Shown here one piece after another: positions 43,751-52,086 of a stretch of DNA of 58,944 bases. The stretch lies in the NCBI GenBank assembly GCA_944322275.1, contig CALUOV010000003.1, positions 1-58,944 of the forward strand. Direction: 5' to 3'. This stretch comes from an uncultured Bacteroides sp. GTDB lineage: Bacteria > Bacteroidota > Bacteroidia > Bacteroidales > Bacteroidaceae. Positions within the stretch are counted from its first letter, which is position 1, and the number at the start of each line of letters is the position of its first letter. The translations under genes and the position numbers were made by a program. The notes beneath the pieces are model-generated. The model did not search any database and was not told where the DNA came from. It worked only from the letters and a program-made list of their open reading frames with translations.

Positions 43751-46576
43751 TTATTCTATAACAACATCCAAACTCTGTATTGTTTTTATATCCCGGTCTT
43801 TTTCGACATTTTTGCCGCCAACTTGCAGACTCTTAATGTCGGCTCCCTGCACATCATCCAGCACAACAGCATAACGCCCGTCTTCCTTCTCCACCTCTAC
43901 ACGGCAATTATCCAAAACGAAATCCTTCACATGTCGCGCCCAAAAGCCAAAGGCAGGTTGCACCTTCAAATCTCCGACATTATAACGTCCCACACCTATT
44001 TCAGGAGGAATAGCCTCTTTGTCTTCAGCCGGATGCCCTCCTTTCACCCGTAAATGAATATCCTGAAAACGTATATGACTGACGTATCCCGTATGCAATC
44101 CATTAGGTAAGGTAAATGTCAGTCCGCCTTCCACATTTTCCGTATCCGGCAATTTAAAACCGGCTATAATCGGTGTTGATTCCGTCTGAGTGCCGTCAAA
44201 AGGCTTCCAGCGCCCGCCACGGAATGAACTTCCTCCATATACTTCCTTTACATCCACTCCGTTGATAACCACATTCTCAATTTTCCCGATGTTTACATTA
44301 GTCACCAACAACTCTTTCCTAACCATCCCGTTTTCCAAAAACGAAAAAGGAGCGACCGAAGCACCGATGACACGCCCCCGATTGGAAATTGATATAAAGA
44401 AAGGCGTACGTGTCCGCCGCATCTGAGAGCGCGAATGCAACGACCCCGTCTTTCCACTGTTCAAATAGATATTCTTCACATGTCCTCCATCATTCGTTGA
44501 AATAGAGAATCCAGCTTTATTGGCTCCCAACACATAGATGTTGTCTACATATACATTCTGAATGTCATCCGCTGTTTCGGAACCGATTTGAAACAGATTA
44601 CAATTCGTATCCCCCACCACATTCCGTATCCGATAGTTACGGGCAGGACGTGTAAAGCCCAAAGAACAATCCGAACCAAGTTTGACAATATCATCAGAGC
44701 TGACACGTGAATAAATATTAGTAACCGTCACGTCATTACAACCCATAAAGTCATAGATATCACGTGCATTCTTCGAACTATGTTTGCCAAAATAAGTATC
44801 ATGCACATAAATACCATCCGAACCGGTGGCCAATAAGACAAAGTGTCCACCCTGGTCTATGTGCAACATATTGCTTATATTCACGCTCCTACTCCCGTCT
44901 TTTTCCATATAGTAAGGTTCATCATCCGCCTCATCATACCACATGTCCTTTCCGATATCCCGGCCACCTATTTCTATATTCTTACAAAGCTTGAAGACAA
45001 ACATTTTGTCACAACGCCTTTCCTTGGCATTATTCATCACTTTATCGGTTGTCACAATATGCCCATTCCCTGTTATACGTCCTGTTCCTATAATTTTCAC
45101 ATTCTCAATCCGCTCTCCGAAAAACATGGTATTCCGGAAAAAAGTGTGCCCAACATCTTGCTTGGTCAGATAGTTCTCGGGGTCTTCATACGGACGGGGG
45201 TCGGTAGGCGACAAACCGGAACGGTACGCACGGTCACTAAACCAGGTCGTTTCCGGCTCATCCGCACCCGGAATGGCTTGTATGACAGCATCCCTGCATA
45301 GTTCCAGCCAGACATTGCTTTGCAAATGCACAGTCCGGACACTATAAACTCCCGGTGAGAAATGCAGAACACCACCTCCATAACCATTCAGCAGACGTAT
45401 GGCCTTATTCAAGCAATCCGTCTCATCCGTTATCCCATCTCCTCGCAAACCCAACGCCTTTGCGCTCCAAAAGCCGGAATAATGCCAAGCAATGTTGGAA
45501 TCTCCCGAATTATCACCCCCTTCCACACGAAGTTTAAAGGCATACAAACAATCCGGAGCCAGCCGAGAAACCGTTGTCATAGTCTCATCCGGCATAATCG
45601 CCACATCTACCTGACTCCATGTTTTTCCTTTGTCTTCAGAACGAAGCAAAGTAACGGAATCGGCATCTTTAGGAGCTGTCCAAAGAAAAGAAACGAGCGA
45701 GAAATCCGGCTCTTTCTGATAAACCGGAGCTTTCAAAGGAATCTTTGCAAAATCCGAAACCGTAGTCACACCATCCAACTCTGCAACAGCACATGAGCTA
45801 TACAGAATTTCCGGTTCCGAAGTAACATATTCAGCCTGAAACAGATAACGACCTACAGAAGGCAACATCACACCCTTTATGCAGAGACTGACATCCGGTC
45901 CATTGGAAGGACGCAAATCCAAACCTTTAAGTTCAAGCACCTTTCCTCCACCCTTATCACCATAAAGAGTTACTTCACCCGGTTTCTTATAAGAATAATC
46001 CGTACCTGTACGCCCGATAGACTGATGGGAGAACTCGCGCAAAAGGACTTCCCCACGCCCTATCAAATTAACAGTTGTGTTATCCAAAGTCATCTCGATT
46101 CCATCCGGGATATGAATCCGAACGGTCATCTTCGGGCTCCTCTGCCCTGCATAAAAATTTAATGCCAAAGAGCCAGAGGTCTGGATTGTCATTTGAGTAC
46201 GATCCAATTCCAATCTGGGAGGCAAAGCGCCTTTACAAACTCGTATTGAAAGACGCTTGTCCGAAGAAATCGCCTGCAAATAGTCTCCCGTCTCAGGGAG
46301 ACCCGTTTCTTTCTCCATTCCATTGCGGGAATACAAACGGAATTCTTCCATTCCATTTTCTTTCAATTGTTTTTTTAACTCTTCCACTCCCACCAATGTA
46401 GATACCAAACCCTCATTTTCCGGTGTGTCCACTGTATAACGGTAGGTTGTCCCTTTATATAGCAATAAAGAATCCGATTTCAGCACCCAAGGGGCATATT
46501 GCCTGTCGTTCGCATTAGCAGACAAACAGACAACGCTTAAAATCCAACCTATAAAAAAACAAAATACCAGTTTCAT
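43751..46576 (-). CDS. Large secreted beta-helix protein (GH28-like) with an extra N-terminal region and Fn3-like domain
   Basis: Exported protein of 941 residues with a signal peptide (1-22, ending ANA). The N-terminal half (about 25-285) is beta-rich and unassigned. A fibronectin-III-like domain (about 290-370; SFLWTAPKDADSVTLLRSEDKGKTW, YAFKLRVEGG) follows. From ALGLRGDGITDETDCLNKAIRLL (about 375) to the end it is a pectate-lyase/GH28-type right-handed beta-helix with FSPGVYSVRTVHLQSNVWLEL, SSDDIVKLGSD and FGFWARHVKDFVLDNCRV. It lacks the full GH28 catalytic set, so it could be a distant hydrolase, an epimerase or a lyase. Its start overlaps the PL6 stop by 4 bp, implying coupling. Confidence 0.75.
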   Translation of the reverse strand: MKLVFCFFIGWILSVVCLSANANDRQYAPWVLKSDSLLLYKGTTYRYTVDTPENEGLVSTLVGVEELKKQLKENGMEEFRLYSRNGMEKETGLPETGDYLQAISSDKRLSIRVCKGALPPRLELDRTQMTIQTSGSLALNFYAGQRSPKMTVRIHIPDGIEMTLDNTTVNLIGRGEVLLREFSHQSIGRTGTDYSYKKPGEVTLYGDKGGGKVLELKGLDLRPSNGPDVSLCIKGVMLPSVGRYLFQAEYVTSEPEILYSSCAVAELDGVTTVSDFAKIPLKAPVYQKEPDFSLVSFLWTAPKDADSVTLLRSEDKGKTWSQVDVAIMPDETMTTVSRLAPDCLYAFKLRVEGGDNSGDSNIAWHYSGFWSAKALGLRGDGITDETDCLNKAIRLLNGYGGGVLHFSPGVYSVRTVHLQSNVWLELCRDAVIQAIPGADEPETTWFSDRAYRSGLSPTDPRPYEDPENYLTKQDVGHTFFRNTMFFGERIENVKIIGTGRITGNGHIVTTDKVMNNAKERRCDKMFVFKLCKNIEIGGRDIGKDMWYDEADDEPYYMEKDGSRSVNISNMLHIDQGGHFVLLATGSDGIYVHDTYFGKHSSKNARDIYDFMGCNDVTVTNIYSRVSSDDIVKLGSDCSLGFTRPARNYRIRNVVGDTNCNLFQIGSETADDIQNVYVDNIYVLGANKAGFSISTNDGGHVKNIYLNSGKTGSLHSRSQMRRTRTPFFISISNRGRVIGASVAPFSFLENGMVRKELLVTNVNIGKIENVVINGVDVKEVYGGSSFRGGRWKPFDGTQTESTPIIAGFKLPDTENVEGGLTFTLPNGLHTGYVSHIRFQDIHLRVKGGHPAEDKEAIPPEIGVGRYNVGDLKVQPAFGFWARHVKDFVLDNCRVEVEKEDGRYAVVLDDVQGADIKSLQVGGKNVEKDRDIKTIQSLDVVIE

Positions 46577-47982
46577 CGCTTATGTTCATTTATATAATTC
46601 ACGTCATTTGTAAATGGCTGATACCAACTTGGTCCCGCTACAGACAGACAAGATTCAATCCGCTTTCTTTCTTCAGATACCAAGGATTCAGGATAATCAG
46701 TCGGAGTAAAACCCAAACGAATACGTTCAAAGGGTATCGAGTCGAGTGGAGCATCCTCCTTAAATGTCCACAAATTATCCGAAAACGTAAAATGCGGCAA
46801 CACATTTTCCGGATGGATAATTTTCCAATCGGGTCTTTCTCCGCCATACAAATTATGAGCGAAACGGACGTTTTTAGGCAACTTATCACCATAGCCTGAT
46901 CCTAATTCCAACGAACAATTCAGAAAAATATTATATGCGATGTCTACATTCTCTACTCGATGATAAGAAGTCAGAGGTTCTTTCTTTACATCGGTGTCAG
47001 GAGTAGGGCGTTCAAAAACGCCCATACGCACCAACAGCCCGAAAGCCTCTACATCTCTTATATAATTATCATAAATCGTATGCCCCTGATTAATCACACG
47101 AATGCCGGCAGTTCCCCGCTGATGATTTCCAATAAATGTATTGGATTCCAATACATTGTAATGTCCATGCCGACAAACCAATCCTCCACCGGATTCATAA
47201 AACAGATTTTTGCGCACGATGTTATGGCAGGATTTCACGGAGATAATCTCATTCTCTCCGCTACACCTGAAAAACACATTGTTTTCCACTAAGGTTCGTG
47301 ACTCCCATTGGGAAGACCACGAATGTCCGATACGGATAATCTCTGCCCCATTTCCTCCGTACGGCCGACGTTCCCCAAAAAAGTTATGATCGATACTATG
47401 GTTATTCAAGTGATTATTTTTCTCCAACCACACCTGCAGAACCAGTCCTCCAACTCTTTTGTTGGCAAAGTAGCAATGGTCTATCCGGTTGTTCTCACCT
47501 CGTAGCACGACCCAATATTCCTCACCGCCTCCCGGCCGACTTCCTTTCTTTACATCATTACAATCGTCTATCACGCAATTCGTTATTCTGCAACGATTGG
47601 CATATCCCCACCCTTGTTTCTGAAAGTCTATCATGTTTTTGCCCGAAGCCGGCCAAGCCTGATAGAACAACAGGCCCTCTAACTGAAGATACTCTCCACA
47701 GAGTCTGATATCCAACTGCCCGCTCAGCACAGCCTTACCCGGGTGCTCCGCTTTCCAGATTATGGGTCGTATAAACGTTCCCCGTCCTATAAAATCCACG
47801 TCACCCAAATCCCTGTAAACTCCATCCCGCAAAAGGATTTCATCACCGGGCCGCAGGCTCTCCCCCCCCAGCAATTGCTTGAGAGCTGGAATCTGTTGCG
47901 GCGTGAAATAATATACTTTCGCAAAGGAAACTGATATTGCGCTCCACACGAATAAAACAATGAATACAAATTTCTTTTTCAT
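46573..47982 (-). CDS. PL6-family polysaccharide lyase (alginate lyase/chondroitinase B type)
   Basis: Secreted beta-helix lyase of 469 residues with a signal peptide (1-21, ending SFA). It begins like PL6 enzymes: YYFTPQQIPALKQLLGGESLRPGDEILLRDGVY. Further segments are ADHxxIDHNFF-like NHSIDHNFFGERRPYGGNGAEIIRIGHS, ENEIISVKSCHNIVRKN and GGLVCRHGHYNVLESN. The Lys in SVKS and the Arg in CRHGHYN are 21 residues apart, the spacing of the catalytic Lys250/Arg271 pair in chondroitinase B. Substrates of the family are alginate and dermatan sulfate. It opens the seven-gene glycosidase operon, so it may be its endo-acting enzyme. Confidence 0.9.
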   Translation of the reverse strand: MKKKFVFIVLFVWSAISVSFAKVYYFTPQQIPALKQLLGGESLRPGDEILLRDGVYRDLGDVDFIGRGTFIRPIIWKAEHPGKAVLSGQLDIRLCGEYLQLEGLLFYQAWPASGKNMIDFQKQGWGYANRCRITNCVIDDCNDVKKGSRPGGGEEYWVVLRGENNRIDHCYFANKRVGGLVLQVWLEKNNHLNNHSIDHNFFGERRPYGGNGAEIIRIGHSWSSQWESRTLVENNVFFRCSGENEIISVKSCHNIVRKNLFYESGGGLVCRHGHYNVLESNTFIGNHQRGTAGIRVINQGHTIYDNYIRDVEAFGLLVRMGVFERPTPDTDVKKEPLTSYHRVENVDIAYNIFLNCSLELGSGYGDKLPKNVRFAHNLYGGERPDWKIIHPENVLPHFTFSDNLWTFKEDAPLDSIPFERIRLGFTPTDYPESLVSEERKRIESCLSVAGPSWYQPFTNDVNYINEHKR

Positions 47983-47998
47983 GGCACAAAATTTTGCC

Positions 47999-48006
47999 CA
48001 AATATA
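47999..48006 (-). promoter_or_regulatory. Candidate -7 promoter element of the PL6-to-GH operon
   Basis: On the minus strand this reads TATATTTG, fitting TAnnTTTG, but only 17 bp before the start codon and without a good -33 element. The rest of the 368-bp gap (48007-48240) shows no gene, only AT-rich sequence with two CGTTTGA copies at about 48033 and 48051. Confidence 0.25.
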
Positions 48007-48240
48007 AAAAGTTCAATGATTACCCGGAGTATCGTTTGAATACAAAATCAACGTTTGAGAGATAATTTCAAGCAAAAGACACATTATTTATAATATCCGT
48101 CCTTACAAGATGAATATTGATAAGCACTGGTTTTGCAAAGAGGCAACAAGAATCAGGCCAATTTATAAGATTCATAATAACTTCTATGAATTCTGCAAAA
48201 TACCAATATGAGGAACAAAAGAAGGGAAAACAGATATAGC

Positions 48241-48290
48241 AAAAAAAAGGAAGTTACAAGCCGAACAATTCCATTGACCTATAACTTCCT
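48241..48290 (-). terminator. Rho-independent terminator of the susCD 3 operon
   Basis: On the minus strand AGGAAGTTATA pairs with TGTAACTTCCT, followed by eight T. It lies 60 bp beyond the truncated GH29 gene and separates the susCD 3 transcript from the PL6 operon. Confidence 0.85.
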
Positions 48291-48350
48291 CCTATTCAAA
48301 GATTTTTATTAACTAATATTATACAAATAACAACTGATATTTTAACCTGT

Positions 48351-49265
48351 TCATTTTATTCTAAACTTAAGAGCCAAGGTCTCTTTTTTTATACCATGGG
48401 GCACATCTACCGTAACTTTACCATCTAGACAACGGTATTTCACTTGCTTTCCATTCTGTAACAATGTCATTTTACCATGAGGTATGTTTCCTCTCCACTC
48501 TATCGTGACTGGCAGTTCATCCCCTTCCGGCAATGCATAAATGGCATAAAGCGTTTTGCCATCCTTATGAGCGGTAAACCAAATATTACCACTGTGATAA
48601 ACAGGTGTAGTACGCGTACAGTATATGGATTCTCCATTCTGATGAAGCCATTTGCCTACTTCTCTCAATACCTTAATGGCTTCTTCCTCTATAACGCCCT
48701 GGGGTGTGGGGCCTACATTCAGTGCCAAACAACCTCCTTTAGCGGTGATTTCAACCAATGAATTGATGACCCATGTGGCCGATTTGTAAGAGGTGTTGGG
48801 TGCCCAACCCCAAGTCTCACCCAAAGTCAAACAGCTCTCCCATGGATTAGATAATTGTTCTTTGGGTATAGATTGTTCAGGCGTCTGATAATTCTCATTA
48901 CGTCCCGGTACTGTGCGGTCTACGGCAAGTAAGCCCGGCTGTTTCTTGCGCACATTATCAATGATTTCATTCAAGCCAATATCATATTTCGGAGGTCTGA
49001 CCTGCCCGCCATCCAACCACAAAATATCTATAGGACCATACCCACTCATCAGTTCGTCTATTTGCCCTGCAGTAAACTTCTTAAAGTTCTCCCATTTTTC
49101 CGGATATTTTTCAAGGTCATAGTTCGGCCTTCTATCCGGTGTTGCCCCAAACGGGTCCCAATAGTCCGTATGGTGAAAGTCTGGTTTGGAAAAATAAGCA
49201 CCGATCATGAATCCTTTCTTCAACCTTAAACCCAATAAATAGCCTAAAAAATTATTTTCCCGCAC
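48351..49265 (-). pseudogene. GH29 alpha-L-fucosidase, N-terminally truncated
   Basis: The frame encodes the C-terminal 304 residues of a GH29 fucosidase, normally about 450-600 residues long. Similarity starts at KKGFMIGAYFSKPDFHHTDYW, in the middle of the barrel. The nucleophile Asp in DILWLDGG is present, but the signal peptide and first barrel strands (with the His-His segment that binds fucose) are gone. Just upstream the frame meets TGA, and only a GTG is available as start; the next ATG lies inside the barrel core. The break coincides with a change from about 50% to about 33% G+C in sampled lines, and the PL38-like gene overlaps by 14 bp. It is best read as a deletion or recombination remnant, probably inactive. 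Confidence 0.85.
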
Positions 49266-50358
49266 AAGTCAGGGTAGACCAAGGCATAAAAGACTGATTT
49301 TTATTCAGTGTCTTTCGCCCTAACTTAATAATTTTTCGAGTATAAGGCATCTCCATCTTTTTTCGTTCATGGTAATGATGATAAGCCCGTTCCCATGCCG
49401 GAAAAATTTTCTCTCGTTGCTTAGAAGAAATCGTATCGCCAAAAACCGGCCTTCCATACCATGTCACAAATTGTTTATAAGGGACAACTTCGCCACACAT
49501 ATATTTGGCTGTGTACTCAAATCCCCGATATAAGCGATTATTCTGAGTAGAATAAAGATCCACTCCTTGATTCCATGCAATTTCCGCAGCACACGCTAAA
49601 AAGCAAAGTCCCATTTGTACATGCTGTTGATCACGTCCACTCTCTTGGCATTGTCCGTTTTCATCAAAATAGTTTTTAATAGATCCATTGGTCGGTCCAT
49701 CTTTAATCTGACGACACGCATTATCAAAAATATCCCGACGATCTAAAAAAATGCCTATACACATTAATGTTTGCGCATTAGCCGCATCCCAGTTTCCATT
49801 GTAACGTGGAGTCCAATCTTTTATTACTGGATACCAAATATTATAAACCATATTCTCAAAGTTTCGTAGTTTTTCTTCTGGCCATTCAGTATAAGTATAC
49901 TTCAATATTTCAGCTGCATTCAAATATTTTATTCCTGCAGTTCCTACTTTTAATTGGCGATTATGATTAACTATAGAATCTAGTGTAATGCTCCATGCAT
50001 CAAATATTTCAATAACTTTCTCAGCATATTCTCTTTTTTGCTCTACATACCATAACAGAGCCATGGTATAAGCAGCCGATCCATCACGAACAAAATCGCT
50101 TCCTCCAATATCTGGTCTATTATAAGGCCCATTCGAAACGACACGATAAGGATGTGGATGATAGTCCAAAGAAGCCAATTGCGAAGACTTTAGCTGATGC
50201 CAAGCTGTTCGCCAAGGCTCTTTCCCTGACAATATTCGTTCTTTCATCATTTTTAAATCAGCATTCGTATGTAACATTCCAGGATGTACGAAATCTTGCC
50301 CCCAAAGTACTGAGGGCAAAACAACTGACAATACAACAAATACAAAAATCTTTTGCAT
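49252..50358 (-). CDS. Alginate-lyase-superfamily (PL38-like) polysaccharide lyase, secreted
   Basis: Exported (alpha/alpha)-toroid lyase of 368 residues with a signal peptide (1-20, ending LWGQ). Family segments: FVHPGMLHTNADLKMMKERI at the mature N-terminus, ATMALLW-like AAYTMALLWYVEQKREYAEK, RYNGNWDAANAQTLMCIG (about 190) and CQESGRDQQHVQMGLCFLA (about 238), which is strongly conserved in this superfamily. Characterized PL38 members cut mannuronate or glucuronate polymers. The C-terminal residues run to the joint with the GH29 fragment, so the last few may be altered. It lies 16 bp after susD 3 and shares its low G+C. Confidence 0.8.
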   Translation of the reverse strand: MQKIFVFVVLSVVLPSVLWGQDFVHPGMLHTNADLKMMKERILSGKEPWRTAWHQLKSSQLASLDYHPHPYRVVSNGPYNRPDIGGSDFVRDGSAAYTMALLWYVEQKREYAEKVIEIFDAWSITLDSIVNHNRQLKVGTAGIKYLNAAEILKYTYTEWPEEKLRNFENMVYNIWYPVIKDWTPRYNGNWDAANAQTLMCIGIFLDRRDIFDNACRQIKDGPTNGSIKNYFDENGQCQESGRDQQHVQMGLCFLACAAEIAWNQGVDLYSTQNNRLYRGFEYTAKYMCGEVVPYKQFVTWYGRPVFGDTISSKQREKIFPAWERAYHHYHERKKMEMPYTRKIIKLGRKTLNKNQSFMPWSTLTCAGK

Positions 50359-50374
50359 AGTTCAAATCTTTTCA

Positions 50375-52075
50375 CTAATTATAACCAGGATTTTGCTCCA
50401 ATACAGCCTCCGTATTCCGTTCTATCTCTGAATAAGGTATTGGCCACAAATTATGATAATCATAAATAGTAGCTCCTGTTTTAGGATTGTATTTACGATT
50501 CATCTCAACCAAACGTCCCATACGACATAAGGTTAACATACGAGTCTCTTCAAAATAAAGTTCTCTCAACCGTTCATCTAGTAAATAATAAATATCAACC
50601 TCATTTTCAGATGCCAAATCCGCATGCGCTCTACTACGAATCACATTTATATCTTTAGTCGCATTAGCAATATCATTCTTCATAATATAAGCTTCTGCAC
50701 GTAATAGATATGTTTCTGCTAGTCGAAAATAATATTCATCTTTATAACTTTGATTGGCTGTACTTATCAAAATATGTTCACCGAATGCTGTTACCATAGG
50801 ATTCCCGTTATTGTCTTTTTTCCAAAGATCTTCAGGATAATTCCCTACACGAGAATATTTGGTTATTATAGGGAACCAAATTCGTATCGGATCTATTCCG
50901 GCCGCATATCCATCCTTGACCAACCATTTTCCAAATGCTTGAGATTTTGGATTGTCTATCTTTACATCCCGTATGATATTATATTGAGAATTACGGATAT
51001 CATTATCGGAACCTTTAGCCCAAATATCGATAAAGAAATGGTCAGTTGGTTGAATCCATGCAGCACCATTTCCACCCTTTCCATCGGTTATATCAACAAA
51101 AGCGGTAACTTGTTCTTCTTTACCATTTTCGTCCAACTGTGTAAGCATGACATTCTTATACATGGGAACAATCCATTTAGTCATTTCATATTTCTCGGAA
51201 GCTGGATTTTGGTAATCATATTGCATGACCCACAAAGCCTCAGTATTTCCACTACTCCGATTTTGATTATTCAAACGAAACAAATCCCAATAAACATCAC
51301 CTTCTTCATCTTTTCTAGATCCAAAACGTTCTGTCATTAATCCCAAACCCGGATAATCAATAACATTACTAGCCATAGTAACAGCATCATCATATCTCTT
51401 CAAACATATATATATTTCAGCCAACAAATGTTGCGCAAGTTGTTTATTAACTTGTCCGTCCTTTGCATTATCTATATCCGGAAGCATCAGAGCGGCTTCT
51501 TCCAAATCTTGACAGATTTGGTTATAGACTTCTTCACGAGTAGCACGTACATAATCTCTTCGAGGTACAGAAATCTCTTCCAAAATGAGAGGTACCCCAC
51601 CATATAGATGAGCTAATATCCGATAAGCAAAGGCACGAAAAAATTTGGCTTCGGCTATAATTACATTTTTATCACTCTCTTCTACTTCATTAGGCATATT
51701 AATACGATTCAAGATGACATTTGCATTGGAAACAAGTTTATAAGTTTCTTTCCAAATAGTCTTTGTCACACCATCCGTAGGAACCATCTTATTCACATAA
51801 TCATTTAATTGTCGCGGATTGTAGTAATCCGTAACATTAAATGCAAAATCTGTAGCATAATAGAAAGCCATGCGAGTACCAACATCTATATTACAAAAGA
51901 TGTATCTTGTCTGATTATATAAATAATTCAACGATGTTTCAAAATGTTCTTTAGTAATCATTGAATTTTCAGGGGAGAAAAAATCTAATGGTTTTTCTTT
52001 TAAGAAACTACTTTCATTACAAGATGAATACAAGAGAGTAGCCAATATTACAACAATATTTTTAAACGTATTCAT
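50375..52075 (-). CDS. SusD/RagB-family glycan-binding lipoprotein (pair 3)
   Basis: SusD partner of the STN-type SusC, 566 residues, 11 bp after it. The signal ends YSSC (Cys19). Typical segments: FLKEKPLDFFSPEN, AKFFRAFAYRILAHLYGGVPLI (about 138), LAETYLLRAEAYIMKNDIA, the NVIRSRAHA segment, LDERLRELYFEETRMLTLCRMGRL and the ending PIPYSEIERNTEAVLEQNPGYN. The gene is markedly AT-rich (one sampled 60-base line has 17 G/C), unlike the glycosidase operon downstream. Confidence 0.95.
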   Translation of the reverse strand: MNTFKNIVVILATLLYSSCNESSFLKEKPLDFFSPENSMITKEHFETSLNYLYNQTRYIFCNIDVGTRMAFYYATDFAFNVTDYYNPRQLNDYVNKMVPTDGVTKTIWKETYKLVSNANVILNRINMPNEVEESDKNVIIAEAKFFRAFAYRILAHLYGGVPLILEEISVPRRDYVRATREEVYNQICQDLEEAALMLPDIDNAKDGQVNKQLAQHLLAEIYICLKRYDDAVTMASNVIDYPGLGLMTERFGSRKDEEGDVYWDLFRLNNQNRSSGNTEALWVMQYDYQNPASEKYEMTKWIVPMYKNVMLTQLDENGKEEQVTAFVDITDGKGGNGAAWIQPTDHFFIDIWAKGSDNDIRNSQYNIIRDVKIDNPKSQAFGKWLVKDGYAAGIDPIRIWFPIITKYSRVGNYPEDLWKKDNNGNPMVTAFGEHILISTANQSYKDEYYFRLAETYLLRAEAYIMKNDIANATKDINVIRSRAHADLASENEVDIYYLLDERLRELYFEETRMLTLCRMGRLVEMNRKYNPKTGATIYDYHNLWPIPYSEIERNTEAVLEQNPGYN

Positions 52076-52086
52076 AACTTTATTTT

